42,008 nucleotides of DNA from Parachlamydiaceae bacterium (GTDB lineage Bacteria; Chlamydiota; Chlamydiia; Chlamydiales; Parachlamydiaceae), in contig JACDES010000011.1 in assembly GCA_013816265.1 (NCBI GenBank), positions 1 through 42,008 on the forward strand. The letters are read 5' to 3'. The notes below the pieces were generated by a model, which did not search any database, was not told where the DNA came from, and saw only the letters and a program-made list of their open reading frames with translations. This document shows positions 34,860 to 42,008 of this stretch, in pieces; within the stretch, counting starts at the first letter, position 1, and each line of letters opens with the position of its first letter. Made by a program: the position numbers and the translations under genes.

Positions 34860-35675
34860 ATGACTGTCGTTCTGCACGGTCCCTACGAAGCTGAAAAAAA
34901 CCTAATCTCTTCTTTAAAACTTGACGATGAAGAAACATACACAAAAGATACCTGGATTAATTTATTTAAAAGAGCCCAGAAGAATTTTGTGCCCTTCCTA
35001 TGTATTGCCAGAACAATTGTAGCAGGTGCTAAAGATACTTTTATTTGTTATCATTATGAAGGTGTTCAATTTTTTAAACATATTAAAATTACTGATAATA
35101 CTGATAAAGCAGAAATGCGCGATCCTCTTTCACAAACCCCAATATTAAAAGTTAATATATTTTTTATTGCCTGCTTCAATCTTGTTAAGAAAAATGATCT
35201 ATCTCCATGTAAATTTGAGGAGGTTATAAAGCCGTCTCAACAAAATATAGTGAACACAAAGGAATTATTGGAAATAGCTTTTGATGCTCTGAATGTTTTA
35301 GCCGCTGAGAAAGACAGCAATCATGAACAAATAGGAAGGAGTCAATATATTTTGGGCCACTCTATTTTTGGTGATGATAAATTGAACGGCCTACGTTGGC
35401 TCGCTTCTTCAATAAAATTTGGTTGCCCAGCAGATGATGATTCCGAATCAGATGAGAGTCCTTTATCAACTAGTCGAAGATTAGATCATAAAGAAGAGAT
35501 CGAAGATACAGATCCCGATTCAAAACCAATGAAATTAGATCCAATAGATGATAGTTTAAATGCAAAGATCAAAGTTTTAGAGAAAGCTGAATGTAAATAT
35601 GACGGCAGCTCTTTAAAAATAATTACCAGTGGTGCAGGATCGCAAGGGAAAAAAAATATCAGCAGGATCCACTAA
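34860..35675 (+). CDS. Duplicated protein A, copy 2 (A2)
   Basis: 271 residues, paralog of A1 along its whole length, with the same DTWINLFKRAQ, FLCIARTIV, HYEGVQFFKH, DPLSQTPILKVNIFFIACFN, LLEIAFDALNVLAAE and HEQIGRSQYILGH blocks. Differences concentrate in the 60-85 loop and in the acidic C-terminal tail (EDTDPDSKPMKLDPID), as expected for a flexible region. No signal peptide or membrane helix. The Sel1-like and U-box-like hints of A1 apply equally and are equally weak. It has no visible Shine-Dalgarno and converges on B2, whose stop lies about 100 bases away across a terminator hairpin. It is the intact half of the second A/B unit. Confidence 0.78.
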   Translation: MTVVLHGPYEAEKNLISSLKLDDEETYTKDTWINLFKRAQKNFVPFLCIARTIVAGAKDTFICYHYEGVQFFKHIKITDNTDKAEMRDPLSQTPILKVNIFFIACFNLVKKNDLSPCKFEEVIKPSQQNIVNTKELLEIAFDALNVLAAEKDSNHEQIGRSQYILGHSIFGDDKLNGLRWLASSIKFGCPADDDSESDESPLSTSRRLDHKEEIEDTDPDSKPMKLDPIDDSLNAKIKVLEKAECKYDGSSLKIITSGAGSQGKKNISRIH

Positions 35676-35698
35676 TATATTTGTACCTAAGAAACATT

Positions 35699-35737
35699 AA
35701 AAATAAAAAAGAAATTACCACAATAAGTGGTAATTTC
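35699..35737 (-). terminator. Rho-independent terminator of protein B2
   Basis: A perfect 11-bp stem GAAATTACCAC/GTGGTAATTTC (35711-35737) with a five-base loop. On the minus strand it is followed by a T-run (TTTTTTATTTTT, 35699-35710), about 35 bases past the B2 stop. The plus-strand side has no T-run, so it serves B2 rather than A2. Confidence 0.8.
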
Positions 35738-35772
35738 ATTCATAAAAAGCCTTATTAATTTATTGAGCTTTT

Positions 35773-36750
35773 CTAAAATCCAGCACCAACACGTTTAGGT
35801 GTAGAACTAACTCTCGATTTGACTAACTGACCAGAACTTTTAGCTTCTTCATTGATAGTCTTTACACCAATAGTCTTAACGCCTTCTAAAATTCTTAAGC
35901 AATCTTCAGCGATTATAGAGTCTTCAGAACATCTAAGAAAGGTATGATCATAACCAAAAATATCTGAATCCAAGTCCCCATTTCGTGTATGCATACGTAA
36001 TTTCAAGCAATGTCCATAAGAACCCTTATCAATACATTCTGGAATTTTTTCATAATCATCATCAAGGCCTTTTTTTCTCCTATCTGAGGAAAAACGAATT
36101 TGTATACCTCTAAATAATTCACGAGGTGCTCGTTGTTTGCATGGATATACAATTGCTGAAATCGTAAATGTAGCCAATTTAGTAATTTTGAAGGCCACCT
36201 TTGCAGCAAAAAGTCTTCTATTATCAAGAGAAACTAGTATGTCATTTATTTTAATGACAGTAATAGAAACATTTTTTCTCCAACCTTTTACGATCATATT
36301 ATCTATCAATTGATCTAATGGAGTTCCGTCCATGGTTTCTTCACCAATTGAATCTTGAGAATATTTGACTTTTAAAATATCTTCTCCACGGATATCCATC
36401 ATTTCGCTATTATCTTCGTCTAACCCCATTGAATTTTCATTATCAGATTTTAGCACGGACTTAGCAACCTCTGCAGTAACTTCAGATACATCTTTTTTAG
36501 CTCTTGCACGAGCTTTGTGAGCTGCATCTCGTTCTTTTTTCAACTTTCTGGTTGCAGCGACTTCTTCCCGGTTTTTAAAATATAACGCATTAATTTTGTC
36601 TTTTGAGACATCTAATGATTCACCAGTGATTTTTGGTTCTTCTTTTGTTTGTGTATCAACAAGTGTTTTTAATCTGGCTTGCGCTTCCGTTGTTTGTGCT
36701 CCCGGAGCTACAGCTACAAACGGATCATTTCTACTTAAAGTTAGAGTCAT
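35773..36750 (-). CDS. Protein B2, with a ParB/sulfiredoxin-like motif region
   Basis: 325 residues. TTGAGG stands seven bases before the ATG. Residues 1-60 are polar with an ITGESLDVSKDKINALYF block also kept in B1. Residues 55-100 form a basic coiled coil (KNREEVAATRKLKKERDA). Residues 144-190 read PLDQLIDNMIVKGW ... ITVIKINDILVSLDNRRLFA, which resembles the ParB/Srx-type fold, where a 'DNRRL/AA' element follows a strand pair. A basic, Cys-containing second half (YPCKQRAPRELFRGIQIRFS) and a Ser/Lys tail follow. DNA or nucleotide binding is possible but not shown. It converges on A2 and ends at its own terminator. The pairing with A is repeated at 33380-34504. Confidence 0.72.
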   Translation of the reverse strand: MTLTLSRNDPFVAVAPGAQTTEAQARLKTLVDTQTKEEPKITGESLDVSKDKINALYFKNREEVAATRKLKKERDAAHKARARAKKDVSEVTAEVAKSVLKSDNENSMGLDEDNSEMMDIRGEDILKVKYSQDSIGEETMDGTPLDQLIDNMIVKGWRKNVSITVIKINDILVSLDNRRLFAAKVAFKITKLATFTISAIVYPCKQRAPRELFRGIQIRFSSDRRKKGLDDDYEKIPECIDKGSYGHCLKLRMHTRNGDLDSDIFGYDHTFLRCSEDSIIAEDCLRILEGVKTIGVKTINEEAKSSGQLVKSRVSSTPKRVGAGF

Positions 36751-37131
36751 TTTATTACCTCAATATTATTAATTAACTACTATTAGAACAAATAAGTGTT
36801 TAGTTCATATAAACACATTGTTAATAATGTGTTAATTTTAAGGCGTATTGTGAGGGCGTTGAAGTGGTTTGTAGTGTTCTTAAAGAGCATATAAAATATT
36901 TTAAAAGTATGATAAACGGTCTAGAAGGTATTGTGAGGTAGTGTGAAGTTGGAAATTAATTTTAAAAATATTAATTACAAACCTTGGATAGATTAGTTAA
37001 CTTATTGAGGTAAAAAGTTAATTTAATATTAATGACACCCTTATTTAAGCGAAATTTAGGATTTTAATTTGCATGAGACATACGAGCTGTGGTAAAATAA
37101 AGAACCTTAATAAAATTTTTTTGCTATATTT
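36751..37131. other. 381-bp divergent intergenic region with an mtaB promoter candidate
   Basis: An A/T-rich gap between divergent B2 and mtaB. TTGCAT (37069-37074) and TAAAAT (37093-37098), 18 bases apart, are a plausible mtaB promoter about 34 bases before its ATG. TTGAGGTAA occurs both before the B2 start (minus strand) and at 37007-37015 without a following gene. No other ORF or RNA is supported. Confidence 0.45.
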
Positions 37132-38427
37132 ATGAATGAAACGTCAAATAAAAAATTTAAAATCGTTACACTGGGTTGCCGAACCAATCAATATGAATCA
37201 CAAGCTTATCACGATCAACTGCTCGCTCTTGGATACACGCAGGCGCATGAAGGGGACAAAGCAGAAATTTGCATTGTCAATACTTGCACAGTAACGGAAT
37301 CCGCTGATAGTAGTAGTCGACATGCAATCCGTCAGCTTGTTCGTGAAAATGAAGGTGCTGAAGTTCTTGTAACAGGCTGTTTTGCAGAAAGACAACCCGA
37401 AAAAATCCTTCAATTGGGCGGAGTGACTCATGTCGTGCCTAACAAAGAAAAAGAAAAACTTCTGGGACGTCTTTTTTCTGATGAAGAATTGCCCGAATTT
37501 GCAATTAAACATTTTGAGGCCCACACACGTGCTTTTGTAAAAGTGCAAGATGGGTGTAACTCCTATTGCACCTATTGCATTATTCCGTATGTAAGAGGAA
37601 GATCACAATCGAGAAATACTGGTGAGATTGTTAAAGAGGTTGAAGATCTTATCGCAAATGGCTTTAAGGAGATTGTTTTAACAGGAATTAATATTGGCGA
37701 TTTTGATGGAGGCGTTTCTGAAGGGCAAACACCAGTACGTCTTGCAGATCTAGTTCGTATTGTCGACAAAATTCCTGGATTAGAGCGTTTACGTGTTTCT
37801 TCCATTGATCCTGATGAAGTGGACGATGATTTAGCTGATGCGATCTTGAATGGGAAAAAAACCTGTCATTCGATGCATATCGTGTTGCAATCGGGATCTA
37901 ACGTTATATTGAAAAGAATGAATCGTAAGTATACTCGTCAAATGTTTTTTGACTCTGTTGAAAAATTGAAAGCCGCAAGCTCCGATTTTTCTTTCACGAC
38001 CGATGTTATTGTAGGATTTCCTGGTGAAACTGATACTGATTTTCTCGATACACTCGATGTGATGCGCCAAGTGAAATTTGCTAAAGTACATATGTTCCCT
38101 TATAGCGATCGTCCCCGTACACGTTCCGCTCTTATGCCAAATAAAGTACCTGTAGATGTTATTAAAACACGAAAGCAGGAAATCCTTAGGGTTGCTGAAC
38201 AAATGTCGTATGAATTAAGAGATCAGTATATCGGTCGCAAGATGTTTGTATTAACTGAAAGCAAAGATTCTTCTCATTCGAAAGAAATAGCAGGTCACAC
38301 AGATAATTTTCTCAATGTACTCATACAAGATGAAAATCTTGTTCCTAATCAACTAGTAGAAGTAGAGCTTTTTGCTAATACGCCTAAAGGGTTGTTGGGA
38401 CTTTTAATAAATTCAAAAGCGAATTAG
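37132..38427 (+). CDS. mtaB: tRNA t6A methylthiotransferase MtaB
   Basis: 431 residues. The UPF0004 domain holds three cluster cysteines: Cys16 (TLGCRTNQYE), Cys52 (VNTCTVTESAD) and Cys83 (VTGCFAERQP). The radical SAM motif is Cys142, Cys146 and Cys149 (DGCNSYCTYCIIPYVRGRSQ). GCRTNQYES rather than GCQMN and CIIPYVRGRSQSR favour MtaB (ms2t6A37) over MiaB, and LTGINIGDF is the MtaB version of the next block. A short TRAM-like domain closes the chain (GRKMFVLTES...GHTDNFLNVLI). It acts on tRNAs reading ANN codons. No strong ribosome binding site. The next gene begins three bases after its stop. Confidence 0.94.
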   Translation: MNETSNKKFKIVTLGCRTNQYESQAYHDQLLALGYTQAHEGDKAEICIVNTCTVTESADSSSRHAIRQLVRENEGAEVLVTGCFAERQPEKILQLGGVTHVVPNKEKEKLLGRLFSDEELPEFAIKHFEAHTRAFVKVQDGCNSYCTYCIIPYVRGRSQSRNTGEIVKEVEDLIANGFKEIVLTGINIGDFDGGVSEGQTPVRLADLVRIVDKIPGLERLRVSSIDPDEVDDDLADAILNGKKTCHSMHIVLQSGSNVILKRMNRKYTRQMFFDSVEKLKAASSDFSFTTDVIVGFPGETDTDFLDTLDVMRQVKFAKVHMFPYSDRPRTRSALMPNKVPVDVIKTRKQEILRVAEQMSYELRDQYIGRKMFVLTESKDSSHSKEIAGHTDNFLNVLIQDENLVPNQLVEVELFANTPKGLLGLLINSKAN

Positions 38428-38430
38428 TCT

Positions 38431-39537
38431 ATGCGAATTCAAATTGCTGAGCGTTTGCGTCCCTATAGCCACTTGCCAGGCACACGTTTACTTCTTTCAG
38501 GAACTTCATATTGTCTAGAAATTTTCCCCGCACTTATTCGCATTTATGCTATTGAAACAAATAATTTGCGCCTAATAGAGCAAATTCATCTTCATATTAT
38601 TGGGCCAGTGCAAGAATTTACTATTTTGCAGGACTTGGAAAATGGAAAAGTGACTGTATGGGGACATGCCTTGAATGGCTTTATACGGTATCATATCCTG
38701 AGTGAAAAAGATGGAAAAGGTGTAAGGCTAATTGTTGAAAAGGGGCCTGTTGAAGGTATTCAAATTAGATTTCACGAAACGTATTCTCGACTATTACTTG
38801 CAAAAGAATCACTCGATTTTTTTGTAAAAACAAATGAATTTTCTTTATCATCTCCAATACAAGGAAGCAGACTATCATTAGGAAATCATAAAGCGCAGGA
38901 TTGGAATTTAGTAAAAAGACGATTGGATCTTACCGAAATTTTGCCTGTATGGAATCGTTTAGGGGAGTTAACTCCTTCTATTTCTCTAAATGATGTTGAA
39001 TTTTCTAGTAATTTGATTTTGCTAAAAAATTGTGAAGAATTGATCCGTATGGAAAAAAGAGAAGAGATCGTTCAATCCTTCAAAAATCTTTTTCAAGCAG
39101 GGTTTAGCGATTTATTAGTTCCTCGATTAGTAGATAATCAGCATCACGGTTTCATTCCCGAAGGTAAAATCACACCGATGTTTACAGTTTCGCCTCTTGT
39201 CTTATTAAGCGAAGGATCACGACTCATTAGATCACTATTCGTTCAACAACAGGGGTCGGAGATCAAAATTTTACCTGTTCTTCCACCAGAATTTCATTGT
39301 GGAAGAATCATTCAGTTGAATATCCAAGGGGGGAATTTAAGCATCGAATGGACAAAAAAAACGATTCGACGACTTATATTTTATTCTACTGAGAATCAAA
39401 CCTGTAATTTTGTCTTTAGAAAAGTGAATGAATATCGTTTAAAACGAAATGAGCAAGATAAGGGACAGATAGTATCAAAAGATACTCCCATTGCTACAGA
39501 AAAAAATTGTTATTACTTCTTTGATAATTTTAAATGA
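38431..39537 (+). CDS. Unknown protein between mtaB and glgB, glycoside-hydrolase-like C-terminus
   Basis: 368 residues. It starts three bases after the mtaB stop and ends 58 bases before glgB, so it belongs to their operon. The first 150 residues look beta-rich, without a familiar motif. The region around residues 240-325 recalls the end of GH65/GH95-type glycoside hydrolases: VSPLVLLSEGSRLIRSLF, then EIKILPVLPPEFHCGRIIQL followed by NIQGGNLSIEWTKKTIRRLI, where those families have 'LLPALP..W..G...GL.arGG..V.i.W'. There is no (alpha/alpha)6 catalytic core of the usual length, so it may be an accessory or binding protein. Position beside glgB hints at glycogen. I recall an uncharacterised gene (CT865) beside glgB in Chlamydia. 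Confidence 0.72.
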   Translation: MRIQIAERLRPYSHLPGTRLLLSGTSYCLEIFPALIRIYAIETNNLRLIEQIHLHIIGPVQEFTILQDLENGKVTVWGHALNGFIRYHILSEKDGKGVRLIVEKGPVEGIQIRFHETYSRLLLAKESLDFFVKTNEFSLSSPIQGSRLSLGNHKAQDWNLVKRRLDLTEILPVWNRLGELTPSISLNDVEFSSNLILLKNCEELIRMEKREEIVQSFKNLFQAGFSDLLVPRLVDNQHHGFIPEGKITPMFTVSPLVLLSEGSRLIRSLFVQQQGSEIKILPVLPPEFHCGRIIQLNIQGGNLSIEWTKKTIRRLIFYSTENQTCNFVFRKVNEYRLKRNEQDKGQIVSKDTPIATEKNCYYFFDNFK

Positions 39538-39595
39538 TACAGTAAGATAGGCTCTTTATATATTCCTGTAAAAAATTTTAAATTTTCAATTCATA

Positions 39596-41773
39596 ATGAA
39601 CACAATGCAACCTACCGAATTCGATCCTAATTTTCTGGATCAATTAAATCGAATAATATGTATCAGACATCACGACCCTCATTCAATTTTGGGTCTGCAT
39701 CCCTATTATGCGGGATATAAAGTGATTCGACTTTGGCGTCCTGGGGCTGACCAAGTGTATTTGGAAGTTTTTGGTGATATTGTTGAAGCTAAGAAAATTC
39801 ATGGTGCTGGATTTTTTGAATACGTTGTCCCAGAACATACCACAAATAAAGATTATCGAATTTATTATCAAAATGGAATGTTAGTACAAGATCCATATTC
39901 CTTTCTGCCAACCTTTGGTGAAATGGATCAATATCTTTTTTGTAAAGGGGTGCATTATAAATTATATAATCGTATGGGAGGACGTCTTACAACCCATCAT
40001 GGAGTGGCTGGATGTCGATTTGCTGTTTGGGCTCCCAATGCTAAAAGTGTTTCTTTCATAGGTGATTTCAATAATTGGGATGGCCGAGCAAATCCAATGC
40101 GAGTGTTAGGTTACTCTGGTGTTTGGGAAATTTTTATTCCAGGATTGAGTGAGGGGAGTCGCTATAAGTTTGAGATCCACACACAACAAGATGAAGTGTT
40201 ATACAAATCCGATCCTTATGCTTTGGCAGGGGAGTTTCGACCCTCAAATGCTTCCGTTATTGCAAATACAGAACGATTTGAATGGAATGATCAAAATTGG
40301 TTAGAACAGCGCAAAATCAATCGTGATCAATCTTATCCTTTAAATATCTACGAAATCCATCTAGGTTCCTGGAGAAAAAGAGATGGTCAATTTTTAAATT
40401 ATCGTGAAATTGCTCATCAATTAGTTCAATACTGTAAAGAAATGTGTTTTACGCATATTGAATTGATGCCTATTCAAGAACATCCTCTGGACGAATCATG
40501 GGGATATCAGATATCAGGCTTTTATGCGGCTACAAGCCGTTTTGGCACCCCTGAAGACTTTCAATATTTTGTAAATTATATGCATCAGAATAATATTGGA
40601 GTTATTCTTGACTGGGTTCCAGGGCATTTTCCTACAGATGAATTTTCTTTAGGACGCTTTGATGGTTCAGCATTATATGAACATGCCGATCCAAGACAAG
40701 GGTATCATCCGCACTGGCATACATATATATTTAATTATGGACGACATGAAGTTGCCAATTTTCTTATTGCAAATGCGCTTTTTTGGTTTGAAGAAATGCA
40801 TATCGATGGAATGCGGGTCGATGCTGTAGCATCGATGCTCTATTTAGACTATGGTCGTGAGGATAATGAGTGGATTCCGAATGAATATGGTGGAAAAGAG
40901 AATTTACATGCGATCGAATTCCTTAAACATCTCAATTCTATTGTGCATGATCGTTGTCCGGGCATCTTGATGATTGCAGAGGAGTCTACATCATTTTTAG
41001 GTATCACACATCCATTGGAGAAAGGCGGAGTTGGATTTGATTTCAAATGGAATATGGGTTGGATGAATGATACACTTAGATATTTTTCAAAGGATTCCAT
41101 TTATCGAAATCATCATCAAAATGATTTAACATTTGGTTTAATATATGCATTTTCAGAAAAATTTATTTTAGTCCTTTCGCATGACGAAGTTGTTCATGGG
41201 AAGAAAAATCTTCTTAGTAAGATGCCTGGGGATATGTGGCAGCAGTTTGCAAATTTACGACTTTTGATCAGTTATATGATCTGTCAACCAGGAAAAAAAC
41301 TCCTATTTATGGGTTGTGAAATAGGGCAGTGGAATGAATGGAATTGCAAATCGGAGATCGAATGGTTTTTACTCCAGTTTCCTACACACAATACTGTTCA
41401 AAGAATGGTAAAGGAAATTAATCAATTTTATTTAGATCATACAGCCTTGTGGGAAAGAGATTTCAATTATGAAACATTCCAATGGGTGGATTTTTCCGAT
41501 ATACAAAATTCTGTTATTAGCTATTTACGTAAGAGTTCTCACGAAAAACTTCTTTGTATTCATAACTTCACTCCAACCTATCATTCTGAATATATCGTTC
41601 ATATTGGAGATGTGTATGAGATTCAAGAACTTTTCAATAGCGATGATCAGAAGTATGGAGGGTCTGGAAAGTTAAATCACAAACCAAAGATCATCTATGG
41701 ATCGAATGGACAATGTTGTGGACTGCAATTACAATTAGCTCCTCTTGCAACAATGATTTTTAAAATTGGATAG
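39596..41773 (+). CDS. glgB: 1,4-alpha-glucan branching enzyme
   Basis: 725 residues, nearly equal to E. coli GlgB (728). The N-terminal N1 domain (HHDPHSILGLHPYYAGYKVI) is followed by a CBM48 module (GCRFAVWAPNAKSVSFIGDF) and the GH13 barrel. Catalytic residues line up with E. coli 405/458/526 at a constant offset of four: Asp409 (DGMRVDAVASMLY), Glu462 (MIAEESTSF) and Asp530 (LSHDEVVHGKKNL). DWVPGHFPTDEFSL is conserved region I, with the GlgB-specific GHFP. It transfers alpha-1,4 chains to alpha-1,6 positions during glycogen synthesis. It is the last gene of the mtaB operon; palindrome copy 5 starts four bases after the stop. Confidence 0.97.
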   Translation: MNTMQPTEFDPNFLDQLNRIICIRHHDPHSILGLHPYYAGYKVIRLWRPGADQVYLEVFGDIVEAKKIHGAGFFEYVVPEHTTNKDYRIYYQNGMLVQDPYSFLPTFGEMDQYLFCKGVHYKLYNRMGGRLTTHHGVAGCRFAVWAPNAKSVSFIGDFNNWDGRANPMRVLGYSGVWEIFIPGLSEGSRYKFEIHTQQDEVLYKSDPYALAGEFRPSNASVIANTERFEWNDQNWLEQRKINRDQSYPLNIYEIHLGSWRKRDGQFLNYREIAHQLVQYCKEMCFTHIELMPIQEHPLDESWGYQISGFYAATSRFGTPEDFQYFVNYMHQNNIGVILDWVPGHFPTDEFSLGRFDGSALYEHADPRQGYHPHWHTYIFNYGRHEVANFLIANALFWFEEMHIDGMRVDAVASMLYLDYGREDNEWIPNEYGGKENLHAIEFLKHLNSIVHDRCPGILMIAEESTSFLGITHPLEKGGVGFDFKWNMGWMNDTLRYFSKDSIYRNHHQNDLTFGLIYAFSEKFILVLSHDEVVHGKKNLLSKMPGDMWQQFANLRLLISYMICQPGKKLLFMGCEIGQWNEWNCKSEIEWFLLQFPTHNTVQRMVKEINQFYLDHTALWERDFNYETFQWVDFSDIQNSVISYLRKSSHEKLLCIHNFTPTYHSEYIVHIGDVYEIQELFNSDDQKYGGSGKLNHKPKIIYGSNGQCCGLQLQLAPLATMIFKIG

Positions 41774-41776
41774 GGG

Positions 41777-41890
41777 CTGTAGCAAAAAAAGAAAGCGAAA
41801 GAGGGCTTTCGCACTCCAAACGCTTTGCGTAGCTTTAAGAAATATTTATGCTACTAGTACTACAGATCCCAAAGCTACGCAAAGCGTTTA
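41777..41890. repeat. Dispersed palindrome, copy 5, truncated on the right
   Basis: The left arm begins CTGTAGCAAAAAAAGAAAGC and runs through the common core to GCGTAGCTTT. The right arm starts AAAGCTACGCAAAGCGTTT (41871-41889) and then departs from the family: where GGAGTGCGAAAG is expected the sequence reads AGTAGGTAAGGG. The central segment is the copy-4 centre in inverted orientation with a short insertion (TAGTACTAC). Confidence 0.88.
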
Positions 41891-42008
41891 GTAGGTAAGG
41901 GGCAGGCTTTCGCCAGCCCCTCCCTGTTATCGCAATAGGGTTAATTCCCTATATTTACCGGCATGCATTTTTCTTGCACCGGGCGGTGCCCTTAATGATT
42001 GCCCTTAC
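41891..42008. other. GC-richer foreign-looking segment with several hairpins, possible mobile-element end
   Basis: It begins where palindrome copy 5 is cut. GTAAGGGGCA (41896-41905) faces the inverse TGCCCTTAC at the window end (42000-42008), an imperfect inverted pair. Internal hairpins are GGGGCAGGC/GCCAGCCCC and ATAGGG/CCCTAT. Composition is clearly richer in G+C than its surroundings. The window ends before any gene, so an IS end, a short non-autonomous element and an RNA structure all remain possible. Confidence 0.5.

Noticed and set aside
37831-38202. 123-codon minus-strand ORF inside mtaB
   Set aside because: It is a shadow of the conserved radical SAM domain with no ribosome binding site or plausible protein character.
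41891-42008. Group II intron or integron attC site at the window end
   Set aside because: The hairpins are suggestive, but no GUGYG start, domain V, attC core sites or maturase are visible in the available bases.

Overview
This AT-rich window looks like chromosome from an environmental, amoeba-associated chlamydia (Parachlamydiaceae, of the 'Candidatus Protochlamydia' type). That assignment is an inference. It rests on low GC, a candidate two-helix inclusion-membrane (Inc-like) protein, several long lineage-specific helical proteins that look like secreted effectors, and a housekeeping set (mdh, a DAO-type oxidoreductase, a PhnP-like hydrolase, hflX) that I recall as clustered in Chlamydia (CT375-CT380 region). 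Next to mdh lies a citrate synthase with a complete catalytic triad; from general knowledge Chlamydiaceae lack this enzyme and Parachlamydiaceae keep it.

Layout. 1-1728: an insertion sequence with 15-bp terminal inverted repeats and two reading frames joined at an A9 slippery run. 1837-4460: pterin dehydratase and a methyltransferase on the minus strand, then a small unknown, a PEBP protein and a DUF423 membrane protein on the plus strand. 4479-4873: a large nested inverted repeat. 4962-8689: RlmI-like methyltransferase, RibD and adenylate kinase. 8916-13254: two lineage-specific proteins, the second with an OTU-like C-terminus. 13257-14591: queE-queC queuosine pair. 14773-17800: mdh, gltA and a polytopic membrane protein, probably one operon. 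17806-21667: an inverted TGGAC repeat array, a gene broken by one frameshift, an unknown protein, the Inc-like protein and an FAD oxidoreductase. 21784-25231: a compact operon of a membrane-anchored unknown, a PhnP-like hydrolase, HflX and RadC. 25900-33279: a 2459-residue protein with internal repeats. 33380-36750: a tandemly duplicated convergent gene pair (A forward, B reverse) in which the first B copy has decayed. 37132-41773: mtaB, a protein with a glycoside-hydrolase-like C-terminal stretch, and glgB.

Two repeat systems run through the window. One is a MITE-like palindrome family of about 115-170 bp (five copies, centred near 6.3, 8.8, 20.0, 25.35 and 41.8 kb), each copy just downstream of a gene. 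The other is a pair of short-period TGGAC arrays arranged as inverted arms (17.8 and 34.6 kb), both beside damaged genes.

Most likely to be new biology: the giant repeat protein with the duplicated A/B pair downstream, the dispersed palindromes, and the predicted -1 frameshift that would make the transposase. No tRNA, rRNA or CRISPR array was found. All similarities are judged by eye from motifs; no database search was possible.
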